Shown: in pieces, positions 57,331-63,917 of the stretch
Position numbering within the stretch: position 1 is the stretch's first letter
How the letters are laid out: each line of letters starts with the position of its first letter
Origin: Flavobacterium amniphilum
Lineage (GTDB): Bacteria; Bacteroidota; Bacteroidia; Flavobacteriales; Flavobacteriaceae
DNA: 64,000 nucleotides
Reading direction: 5' to 3'
Assembly (NCBI RefSeq): GCF_023634845.1
Contig: NZ_JAMLJL010000002.1
Span: 124,001 to 188,000, forward strand
Notes under the pieces: model-generated
Seen by the model: only the letters and a program-made list of their open reading frames with translations
What the model was told of the DNA's origin: nothing
The model's database searches: none
Made by a program: the position numbers and the translations under genes

Positions 57331-57482
57331 GAGAGAAAGCAGGACTCGAACCTGCAAAACATTGGTGGTCATTTTTTGGAAAATCACCGGAAACCTTCAA
57401 GTCAAGTTGCATAGTGAAACATCATACGCCTTGCGCAACGTTCACCACAATAGTGCCATACAGAAACACCCAACAGGACCTG
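57331..57482 (-). tRNA. Degenerate tRNA-like sequence, T-arm intact
   Basis: A perfect T-arm GCAGG-TTCGAGT-CCTGC (57355-57339) is followed by a 3' acceptor-like TTTCTCTC. The upstream part has extra hairpins (GTTGC/GCAAC; GGTG/CACC with ATTTT/AAAAT) and a segment ATTGTGGTG resembling the GUG anticodon loops next door. The 5' end is a guess. Confidence 0.45.
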
Positions 57483-57492
57483 CCTGATATTG

Positions 57493-57885
57493 TTATAGTT
57501 TAATTTCTTTTACTTCGTAAGGATTTGAAAAATCTTTGATCAGGACATTTTCGATATTGACTGCGATATAATGTGGCATATAGCAATCTGAAAATTCAGT
57601 GGCCACTTCATGTCCGTTTGAACAGGTTTTATTCATACCGTCCATTCCGGAACTTCCGCAACATCCATTGAATCTTCCATCATCCTTATGATTTTTGAAA
57701 TAGAATTCATCATTAGCAATAACCAATTCCTTTTCATTATTACATTTATCAATAAGTATTGAAAATTTATCCGGCTGGATCATATCAACTCCATCTTCAA
57801 ACCGCAATGCATTACTATTCACTTCATGAAGAACATCTGTCAATTGAACCCCACATTTTTTACAGTACATCTTAATTGTTCTCAT
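57493..57885 (-). CDS. Small cysteine-rich protein, likely zinc-binding
   Basis: 130 residues. A CKKC pair near the N-terminus, then CNN, NGCCGSSG and CSNGHEV, suggests a zinc-ribbon-like arrangement with one large insert. No family recognised. Flanked by the tRNA-like group and the ATP-grasp gene; same strand, probably same operon. Confidence 0.65.
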   Translation of the reverse strand: MRTIKMYCKKCGVQLTDVLHEVNSNALRFEDGVDMIQPDKFSILIDKCNNEKELVIANDEFYFKNHKDDGRFNGCCGSSGMDGMNKTCSNGHEVATEFSDCYMPHYIAVNIENVLIKDFSNPYEVKEIKL

Positions 57886-57930
57886 CTTTCTTCTAATTTG
57901 TTGAACAAAGATTCAAAACACAGTGCGCAA

Positions 57931-58722
57931 TTATTTTGCGTTGGAGTTAATCCATTCGTTTACAGTTGATAAATACGCTTCCCTCACCTTTTCAAACCTT
58001 GTGATGTTGGGAATATGATTCACTTCAAGCAATTTTTTTTCACCGTTGTCCATGACGATGTAATCATTCCCGATCATATCCATTTTCAAAATGTTTTTGA
58101 TATGCTTGGTATCTTCCAGTAAATCAGCATCGATTTCCATAAAACAGGCCGTATCTGGGTGAATGGATTTCAACCAGTCGTCTCCTTCCAGTTTAATTTG
58201 CCAGTAATGATGACCGATATTCATGATCCGTACCGATTCTCCTTCAAAGAAAGGCTCCAATGTACTTGCTTCAGTGCTTGTCCATTCATTGCTGATTCTC
58301 TCCTTGTTTTCCCCACAATGCCAGTTTCCCCATTTGGCCACCGCATCAGCATTAATTGTTATTTCAGTATTTGCCGAAACGAATCCTCTTAGATGTCCAA
58401 ATTTTGTCAGTTCCAATGCTTTAACCAGACAAGGAATTTTCAAACGGCAATCCAGCATGGCTCTTGGATTGGGATAACATTCCCCGCCCCATAATGTGAG
58501 GCCGGAAATGAAATCAAGGTCATTGTCAAAAATACCGTAATACACTACTTTATCAACAGGAAGCATTCCTATTCCGTTTTGTTTTTCCATGAACAGTACA
58601 CCTTCCCAAATAAAAATTTTAGGTAATGACTGATGCCAGATGATATGGCCGTCATACTTGGATTTGATATGCAGATACTCCTGTTCTTCAACTCCTACTA
58701 ATGCAATTCTGTTATATTTCAT
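57931..58722 (-). CDS. ATP-grasp protein of the RNA-repair-like operon
   Basis: 263 residues. The C-terminal half has ATP-grasp features: GESVRIMNIGHHYWQIKLEGDDWLKSIH, a phase of acidic residues, and the metal-binding end KKLLEVNHIPNITRFE (E-x-N). The middle contains AKWGNWHCGENKER. RimK-like relative; a peptide- or RNA-modifying ligase role is possible. Substrate not predictable. Confidence 0.72.
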   Translation of the reverse strand: MKYNRIALVGVEEQEYLHIKSKYDGHIIWHQSLPKIFIWEGVLFMEKQNGIGMLPVDKVVYYGIFDNDLDFISGLTLWGGECYPNPRAMLDCRLKIPCLVKALELTKFGHLRGFVSANTEITINADAVAKWGNWHCGENKERISNEWTSTEASTLEPFFEGESVRIMNIGHHYWQIKLEGDDWLKSIHPDTACFMEIDADLLEDTKHIKNILKMDMIGNDYIVMDNGEKKLLEVNHIPNITRFEKVREAYLSTVNEWINSNAK

Positions 58723-58734
58723 GATACTTCTTTT

Positions 58735-59055
58735 TTAAATTAAACCTAATCTTTTTTGATGTTCCTTATCACGCAGATCAATTGCTCCGAAAGGACTTCC
58801 TTTAAAATAGCCAATATTCTCAAAGCCGTTTTCTGCGGTGATCAGGGATTCCTTTTTAGTGACAGCTCCGGTATATTTGGAACCGTAATTGCCCGTGATT
58901 TTTTTCGTGGCCGGATCAACATCACCCCATTCGGGCGTTTTACCGTTATAAATGGGCTCAACGAAATAAACAATTCCTGTTATCCGCGATTTCATGAGAA
59001 ATCTGCCCGTTTCATCTGTATTGGTTAAAAATCTTTTTAAAATATCTTGTCTCAT
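58735..59055 (-). CDS. Small protein of unknown function linked to RNA ligase
   Basis: 106 residues, overlapping the RNA ligase gene by four bases, so translationally coupled to it. Basic N-terminus (MRQDILKRFLTN), central PEWGDVDPATKKITGNYGSKYTG, no membrane segment. No family recognised. The coupling suggests a partner or specificity factor of the ligase. Confidence 0.65.
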   Translation of the reverse strand: MRQDILKRFLTNTDETGRFLMKSRITGIVYFVEPIYNGKTPEWGDVDPATKKITGNYGSKYTGAVTKKESLITAENGFENIGYFKGSPFGAIDLRDKEHQKRLGLI

Positions 59056-60068
59056 ACTGTTACATTTTTAAACGTCATAAACTCCTCTTTGATCATGGTT
59101 ATGACTTTGTTATTTAATTTTTTATTAATCAGCTTTTGTTCTTCTTTTTCCAAAGATTCCAAAAGCATCGGATGATCCTTTTTAAAATCTGTCAGGACAT
59201 CCAGTGAAAACAATCCGATTACTTTTCCTGTTTTTTTCGGATCAAACTCCCCTTCCTTGCTCAATACATTGTACAAGCGGTTAAGGGTGATGTAGCTTTC
59301 GACTGTGTTCCATACCAGTTGTCCTTCCTCAGAAAAATTCAATTCCGGTTTAGTATTGGACTTATCCGCTTTTTGAACTTCTGTCCATTTTTCATTTTTA
59401 TTTTTCAGGATTACCCGTGAACCGTTTCCGAAAAATTTCGGATTCAATGGTTTAATGATTACACCTTCACAAATGTTTTTCTCCAGAGCCGGCAACCCCA
59501 ACCATTCCGGAATTAACGAGTTGAACTCATTCGGGAATTTCAAAGCTTCTTCCAAGCTTCCTTTGAATAACGGTTTAGCGAAAAAGAATCCATTTTTTTC
59601 AAAAATCTCATTTGCCGTTTCCACATCCAGGTAATCTGTACCGTTTATTTTGATGTCGAAAGCGTAGAAATCATTCTCCGGACCGTAGTCAATTCCTTTT
59701 TGAACTTTGATGGCATCCTTCACACGGGTTACTTCCGGGTGGTTGTAATTACCTCCGAACAATTCCCCTAAAATGATGATGAACTTCGTTTCCGGAAATT
59801 TTCCTTTCACCATTTCAAAAGCTTTAAACACTTTATTGAAATGCTTTTCAGCTACCGATTGTGCATTGTAAAAAACCTCATCCGGTAAGATAAAATCGCT
59901 GCGTTTTGCAATTTTTATCATTTCCCCATCCGTATAGAAAGAGAAATTGGCACCGTGCACTTTTTCTTCAACAATAAAGGTTTCTTTTTCAAAACCGTGA
60001 ATGAAAATTTGTTCCAGAACTTTCTCTTGGTACGTATTTTCTATTGAGTTGTATTTTTTAAATTCCAT
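59052..60068 (-). CDS. Rnl2-type RNA ligase
   Basis: 338 residues. Nucleotidyltransferase motifs are in order: motif I with the adenylated lysine Lys36 in EEKVHGAN, motif III IIILGELFGG (about 97-106), IIIa FYAFDIKI, motif IV EGVIIKP (201-207) and motif V VILKNKNEKW (219-228). T4 Rnl2-like ligases seal 5'-phosphate to 3'-hydroxyl RNA ends. Flanked by tRNA-like sequences on both sides within a single strand array. Confidence 0.88.
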   Translation of the reverse strand: MEFKKYNSIENTYQEKVLEQIFIHGFEKETFIVEEKVHGANFSFYTDGEMIKIAKRSDFILPDEVFYNAQSVAEKHFNKVFKAFEMVKGKFPETKFIIILGELFGGNYNHPEVTRVKDAIKVQKGIDYGPENDFYAFDIKINGTDYLDVETANEIFEKNGFFFAKPLFKGSLEEALKFPNEFNSLIPEWLGLPALEKNICEGVIIKPLNPKFFGNGSRVILKNKNEKWTEVQKADKSNTKPELNFSEEGQLVWNTVESYITLNRLYNVLSKEGEFDPKKTGKVIGLFSLDVLTDFKKDHPMLLESLEKEEQKLINKKLNNKVITMIKEEFMTFKNVTV

Positions 60069-60115
60069 GATTTCTTTTTTTAATTTATAGTGTCAAATAA
60101 ATTATTAATAATTTG

Positions 60116-60239
60116 TGGAACCGATCCGGATCGAACGGATACCTCTTGTGATTAGCTCATTTTGCTATTTTTTAATAGGTTTCGCTGAATGAATAAATTC
60201 ATTTCAAACAAGCGTGCACACCTGGTACACCACAGTTCC
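60116..60239 (-). tRNA. tRNA-like sequence with intact acceptor and T-arm, disrupted anticodon arm
   Basis: Acceptor GGAACTG/CGGTTCC pairs 7 of 7 (one G-U), and the T-arm ATCCG-TTCGATC-CGGAT is perfect. A D-arm-like GTG...CAC follows the acceptor. In the anticodon region CGCT/AGCG encloses an inserted hairpin AATGAA-TTTA-TTCATT, and a ~45-base AT-rich stretch precedes the T-arm. Total about 124 bases, far longer than a tRNA. Confidence 0.6.
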
Positions 60240-60240
60240 T

Positions 60241-60328
60241 TTGTCTGGGAAACATCCCGATAGCTATCGGGAGAACCCTGTTCTCCGGAACCACAATCCG
60301 GGGTTTTACCAAATAAACTAAAGACACC
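60241..60328 (-). tRNA. tRNA-His(GUG)-like sequence with palindrome inserted in T-loop
   Basis: D-arm GTTT...AAAC with TTTGGTA, anticodon arm CCGGA-TTGTGGT-TCCGG (GUG at 60294-60292). The 5' half of the T-arm (CAGGGTTC) is interrupted by the perfect 18-base palindrome TCCCGATAGCTATCGGGA (60272-60255). Acceptor strands share only TGTCT/AGACA. His-like identity, but the T-arm cannot fold normally. Confidence 0.58.
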
Positions 60329-60377
60329 ATTTTCTGCGACTCATACGGGATTATTCACCGTTTTCCATTTGTTAATT

Positions 60378-60478
60378 GGAGTTCATGAATGCTGAAGCAT
60401 TTCGAACCCGTGGCACCCGAGAGACAGTCGGGCATGTTACCATTACAACAATAAGCCTGTTCCTTTCTAAAGAACTTC
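60378..60478 (-). tRNA. tRNA-Asp(GUC)-like sequence with extra hairpins
   Basis: Outer arms GAAGTTC/GAACTCC pair 6 of 7. Inside lie a hairpin GTTCTTT/AAGGAAC, a D-arm-like TGTT...AACA, a perfect anticodon arm CCCGA-CTGTCTC-TCGGG (GUC at 60425-60423), and the 5' half of a T-arm (CGGGTTCGAA). The 3' half of the T-arm is replaced by the hairpin ATGC-TTCA-GCAT. Confidence 0.58.
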
Positions 60479-60481
60479 AAG

Positions 60482-60555
60482 AGATTCTGTCAGGACTTGA
60501 ACCTGAGACCTACTGCATATAAGGCAGTTGCTCTATCCAACTGAGCTACGGAATC
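60482..60555 (-). tRNA. tRNA-Ile(UAU)-like gene
   Basis: A near-canonical 74-base cloverleaf. Acceptor GATTCCG/CAGAATC (6 of 7, one C-A mismatch), T8, D-arm GCTC-AGTTGGATA-GAGC, anticodon arm ACTGC-CTTATAT-GCAGT with anticodon UAU, T-arm TCAGG-TTCAAGT-CCTGA. UAU would decode AUA directly; bacteria normally use a lysidine-modified CAU tRNA for this. It lies at the head of the tRNA-like/RNA ligase array. Confidence 0.75.
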
Positions 60556-60571
60556 TGTAATTTTTGAGCAT

Positions 60572-60597
60572 AAAAAAAGCACCTCGTTAAAGGTGCT
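60572..60597 (-). terminator. Terminator between leader A and the tRNA-like array
   Basis: Stem AGCACCT/AGGTGCT, then T7 on the minus strand. The 5' arm GCACCT can alternatively pair with AGGTGT inside the end of leader ORF A (60645-60640), consistent with attenuation. Confidence 0.82.
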
Positions 60598-60622
60598 CTA
60601 TATATACTGAAGGATAAATATC

Positions 60623-60754
60623 CTACGTCCTATACGGGTACACCTGTATCATCACTACCGCGAAGTCAAAACTCGGGCTGAAGCTGTAATCCTGTGATAC
60701 TTTTGCATTTCTCATGCCTCGTTGTGTGCTGTTATGTAGTGATAATGATTTCAT
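60623..60754 (-). CDS. Short leader ORF A (43 residues)
   Basis: MKSLSLHNSTQRGMRNAK and onward, ending VYPYRT-stop. The ATG follows an A-rich AAAGAAAAT. It stops 25 bases before an intrinsic terminator and starts about 75 bases after a consensus promoter. No homopolymeric amino-acid run; composition is very mixed. A complementary hexamer near its end can sequester the terminator arm. I read it as an attenuation leader, with a small functional peptide as the alternative. Confidence 0.5.
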   Translation of the reverse strand: MKSLSLHNSTQRGMRNAKVSQDYSFSPSFDFAVVMIQVYPYRT

Positions 60755-60829
60755 ATTTTCTTTTTTATATAATCCGCTTCTGTATTTCAAAAGCTTATAA
60801 TTGTAATTCGTTTCGTAATAATTCCGGGG

Positions 60830-60862
60830 CAAAGATAATGTCAAAAAAAACTGGTTTCCAAA
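60830..60862 (-). promoter_or_regulatory. Promoter of leader A
   Basis: -7 TATCTTTG (60837-60830) and -33 TTTG (60862-60859), 21 bases apart, on the minus strand. Confidence 0.6.
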
Positions 60863-61100
60863 TATTTTTTAAAATTATTTTTCTGATTTTCAATTAGTTA
60901 CAACCAATTCAAAGCATAGTAAATCCTGCCCGCATTGCTGCGGATAATTTGTTTTTTGTCAAATGGCTGTCTCTCATCTGATTGCAATCCAAAACCTATT
61001 TTTCTCTATTTTGTTTAGTCATGAAACATTTTTTAATTTTTTTTTAATTTTTTTTTTTGCCTGTGGCAATTCATTAGTATCATTTTTAAAATTCCGGCAT
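60863..61100. other. Spacer between the two leader units
   Basis: AT-rich. It contains a stable small hairpin CCGCA-GCAA-TGCGG (minus strand, near 60955-60940) and long T runs at 61030-61060. No convincing gene. Confidence 0.45.
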
Positions 61101-61130
61101 AAAAAAAGCGCCCTTTTGTGGAGGACGCTT
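61101..61130 (-). terminator. Terminator of leader unit B
   Basis: Stem AGCGTCC/GGGCGCT (one G-U), then T7 on the minus strand. The 5' arm AGCGTC can alternatively pair with GACGTT inside leader ORF B (61194-61189). Confidence 0.78.
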
Positions 61131-61160
61131 ACTATTTTTATGTGGATAAACCGATTTATT

Positions 61161-61277
61161 TTAAACCAAATTCCTTTCAAAGCATACAAACGTCTCTCGC
61201 TGCACAGCATAAAATACTGCCGGGCGTTGATCTAAACTTACATTTAGTTTTGCGATATGTCTGCACTGTTTTCTCAT
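61161..61277 (-). CDS. Short leader ORF B (38 residues)
   Basis: MRKQCRHIAKLNVSLDQR and onward, ending FERNLV-stop. Its ATG is 8 bases after a consensus -7 box, so the transcript would be nearly leaderless. It ends about 30 bases before an intrinsic terminator with a complementary hexamer inside the ORF, the same layout as leader A. Mixed composition. Confidence 0.5.
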   Translation of the reverse strand: MRKQCRHIAKLNVSLDQRPAVFYAVQRETFVCFERNLV

Positions 61278-61285
61278 TTCGGGAG

Positions 61286-61315
61286 CAAATGTAGGATAAT
61301 TTTTAATTCAAACAA
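61286..61315 (-). promoter_or_regulatory. Promoter of leader B
   Basis: -7 TACATTTG (61293-61286) and -33 TTG (61315-61313), 19 bases apart, minus strand. Confidence 0.65.
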
Positions 61316-61407
61316 TTTTTTTTTGCAACCTCATCTTCGTTTATAGGTTACTACTTCATTCTTATGTAATCATTAGTCAGGTTATAAATGGCAGGACAAA
61401 CCGGCTT

Positions 61408-61497
61408 GTGATAAATTTTCAGGAAATTTTTTTTTACTCACAATTCTGTGATAAATTTTCTGTGATAAAAAAATTTATCACAGAAAATTTATCACAG
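61408..61497. repeat. Large perfect inverted repeat with TGTGATAAATTTTC units
   Basis: Arms of 24 bases at 61446-61469 and 61474-61497 are perfect reverse complements around AAAA. Each arm contains two TGTGATAAA units; a further direct copy (TGTGATAAATTTTC) lies at about 61409. The repeat lies between the divergent RNA-repair-like operon and the LecA-like gene. Operator or extrusion-prone cruciform are possible; it lacks the T run of a terminator. Confidence 0.9.
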
Positions 61498-61719
61498 GTT
61501 TTCTTATATATACTGACATAAGACGCACAAAATAAAACTTTTAACAAACAATGTGGGAAAACCATATACCACAATGCTAACCTATTTCTAATTTAGATAT
61601 GTAGGAAAAGAATTACTTTTTTAACAAATAAAAGACTAATAAAAATTGTAATCCATTCGAAACTGACCAGACACAAACATAAAAACCGAATACTAAAAAA
61701 CAACTAAAAACAACTAAAA

Positions 61720-63810
61720 ATGGAAGCACTTGAAAACAAAGAAACTGTTGAATTGAATCAGGATGAGCAGCAAACGACATCCACATTCCAGTTTCGGACA
61801 CCGGCAGGTATTCAGGATTTTACTGAAAATTCTACCAAACAGGACGCGATGAACAAGTTTTGGAGCAACAACCTTGACGGCTTTACCCAACAGGGAATGT
61901 TGAACAATCCATGGAACTCGACAAACACACCGACGGTGACAAATTATTACAATCCGATTGACAACAATCCGCCAAGTGAAACTGCGAGAATCATTTGGTC
62001 AGCTTTCCCGGGAAGATTGGCTTTTAACTTTCCGAATGCAAGTCAGGCAGAACTGGATCAAATGGCCGATATGGGGAATATGTCCGGCCAGATCACCAAT
62101 TCTCCTTGTAGTTCAGACGGTCAGCAAGTGGCGTATTTTCCGTACGGGCCGCGCGGATGGCAGGATGAGTATTGCGAATGGGCCGTAACCCGGAATGCCA
62201 ACAACCAGATTACCCGTATTGATTTTACCTGTGAAAATCCGGAGTACTGGAACACCTTATGGGAAATTGATCCGAATAAAGTTTTAGAGTTATACCAAAC
62301 GGTTTTGGGGAAACCGCAAATTACTTTAAAAGACTTAAGCTTACCAAATGTAACCAATCCAATTACGAACCAGCCTGTTTACAATCCGCTGAACAAATGG
62401 AATGCAGGTACCATTTCATCTGATTCGAACGGTGGCGCCATGCATCTTACCAGTACGCCGAATACCTTACAGACTGAAATCGGATTAGCCACCACCTCTA
62501 CCGTGCAGCGTTTTAATCCGCCGACAAACCCAGACAATACCATGTGGCCTTCATCCCAATACAATGATTTGATCTGTGTGGGCGCTTTCGGGCAACGCTA
62601 CCGTAACAGTGATCCGAACATTGGAGGAAATGTAAATAACTTTGTTACGGCTGCCAACAATGTAACACTTGCCAATCCTCCGGGACTATACATCCAAACG
62701 CCTGACTTTACGAATTATGTAACACCGGACGGTACCGATGCTTCCACTTTCTGGACCATTGCAAGAGGATCACAAACATTAAATGATGACAGCGGAAAAC
62801 CGTTACCGGGTAACTTTATCTTACATGCTGTATATGAAGTTCCTGAAAACCTGAACTATACTATCAGTGATATCAGTATTGCCGGTACTAAAATCGCCTG
62901 GGCTTCACAAATTGCTTCAACTTTTAAAATGCAAATCGTAGCGGCTGCTTACGCCGGAACAAAACCACAGGGATATGCTCCTGTAGGAAGTACAACTCCT
63001 GAAAATACATTTGCACAGCCTTTACAGATTTTTTACCAGGACTACTTTGACCAAATGTATAATACATTAGTACCAAATCCGGTAAACAATCCTATATCAT
63101 TATTAAGTAACAGTACCTATGTACCTTTAAATGTAAACGTAGGAACAAATTCGGCACAAATGGTTATTGTTGCGGGAACCTGCACAGCAAAAGAAAACCA
63201 ACCGGCCACTTATCCAAGCATAACATTTGACGATCCGGATATCAAAGCTACGGTGACTTCGGTAAAAGAAAATGTATTTTATGCTGTACCGGGGAACAGC
63301 CAACCAAGTACCAATACCGCTCTATATGTAACCGTAACGGTAAGCCAAAGTGCAAAACCGGGACAAAAAGGAGTGTATGTGACCAATGTAGGCCAAAATA
63401 TTAGTGTAGCCATGCCGGCTTTATTCTTAGTTAGTCCGGTAAGTGCGCAGGCTGCTATTGCGTGGCAAAACACCGGAGTGGTGATTTCAGCCGCAAACAC
63501 GGTAAAAATTACCTACCAATCCGGATTATGGACTGCCAATCCGCAGGATAACGGCGGAAAATTATACAACGCTTACGGTAATCCAACTTTCATTCCGGCC
63601 AAAGAAGGCTATACCATGCCGGGAGAAAACGAAGGTGCCTTAATCGGTAAAGTGGGTAATACCGTTTTCCTAATCGGAATGGGTGCCACCCTGCCGGCTA
63701 ATCTTTCAGGTGAAATCCAGTTATGCATCAACGACGACCTAAACGGTGAATATGGTGCGGGATTAACAGACAACATAGGTGCCATCGCAGTATCTATCAA
63801 TGTTCAATAA
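61720..63810 (+). CDS. Large protein with C-terminal LecA (PA-IL)-like lectin domain
   Basis: 696 residues, no signal peptide. N-terminal ~190 residues include SETARIIWSAFPGRLAFNFP, YGPRGWQDEYCEWAVTRNANNQITRIDFTCENPEYWNTLWEIDP, a conserved-looking module I cannot name. The middle is Asn/Pro/Thr-rich beta. The last ~110 residues (GALIGKVGNTVFLIGMG...GEIQLCINDD...LTDNIGAIAVSIN) follow the PA-IL/LecA galactose-lectin pattern with calcium-type Asp/Asn positions. Could be a surface or released lectin-like protein exported by a route without a standard signal. Confidence 0.65.
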   Translation: MEALENKETVELNQDEQQTTSTFQFRTPAGIQDFTENSTKQDAMNKFWSNNLDGFTQQGMLNNPWNSTNTPTVTNYYNPIDNNPPSETARIIWSAFPGRLAFNFPNASQAELDQMADMGNMSGQITNSPCSSDGQQVAYFPYGPRGWQDEYCEWAVTRNANNQITRIDFTCENPEYWNTLWEIDPNKVLELYQTVLGKPQITLKDLSLPNVTNPITNQPVYNPLNKWNAGTISSDSNGGAMHLTSTPNTLQTEIGLATTSTVQRFNPPTNPDNTMWPSSQYNDLICVGAFGQRYRNSDPNIGGNVNNFVTAANNVTLANPPGLYIQTPDFTNYVTPDGTDASTFWTIARGSQTLNDDSGKPLPGNFILHAVYEVPENLNYTISDISIAGTKIAWASQIASTFKMQIVAAAYAGTKPQGYAPVGSTTPENTFAQPLQIFYQDYFDQMYNTLVPNPVNNPISLLSNSTYVPLNVNVGTNSAQMVIVAGTCTAKENQPATYPSITFDDPDIKATVTSVKENVFYAVPGNSQPSTNTALYVTVTVSQSAKPGQKGVYVTNVGQNISVAMPALFLVSPVSAQAAIAWQNTGVVISAANTVKITYQSGLWTANPQDNGGKLYNAYGNPTFIPAKEGYTMPGENEGALIGKVGNTVFLIGMGATLPANLSGEIQLCINDDLNGEYGAGLTDNIGAIAVSINVQ

Positions 63811-63843
63811 CCAAAACTGAAATTTTATTTAACCAATACAAAG

Positions 63844-63880
63844 ACCTAAATCATATGTAAAATATGGTTTAGGTTCTTTC
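63844..63880 (+). terminator. Terminator after the LecA-like gene
   Basis: Thirteen-pair stem ACCTAAATCATAT/ATATGGTTTAGGT (one G-U), then a T-rich tail. Confidence 0.78.
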
Positions 63881-63917
63881 TTATGAACCTATACTAACCA
63901 ACAATCAAACCGATTCC

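Noticed and set aside
57276..57503. Plus-strand ORF of 75 codons.
   Set aside because: It lies opposite the tRNA-like sequences; its peptide is a read-through of T-arm and acceptor complements.
57000..60560. CRISPR array or rRNA operon as an explanation of the repeated structured elements.
   Set aside because: The elements differ in sequence, lack regular spacers and show tRNA arms (TTCGAAT loops, D-arms).
61019..61210. Minus-strand ORF of 63 codons ending in a Lys-rich tail.
   Set aside because: It runs through an intrinsic terminator and poly-A/T tracts; leader ORF B in another frame fits the promoter and terminator better.
61446..61497. Intrinsic terminator.
   Set aside because: Arms are too long and AT-rich, and no T run follows on either strand.
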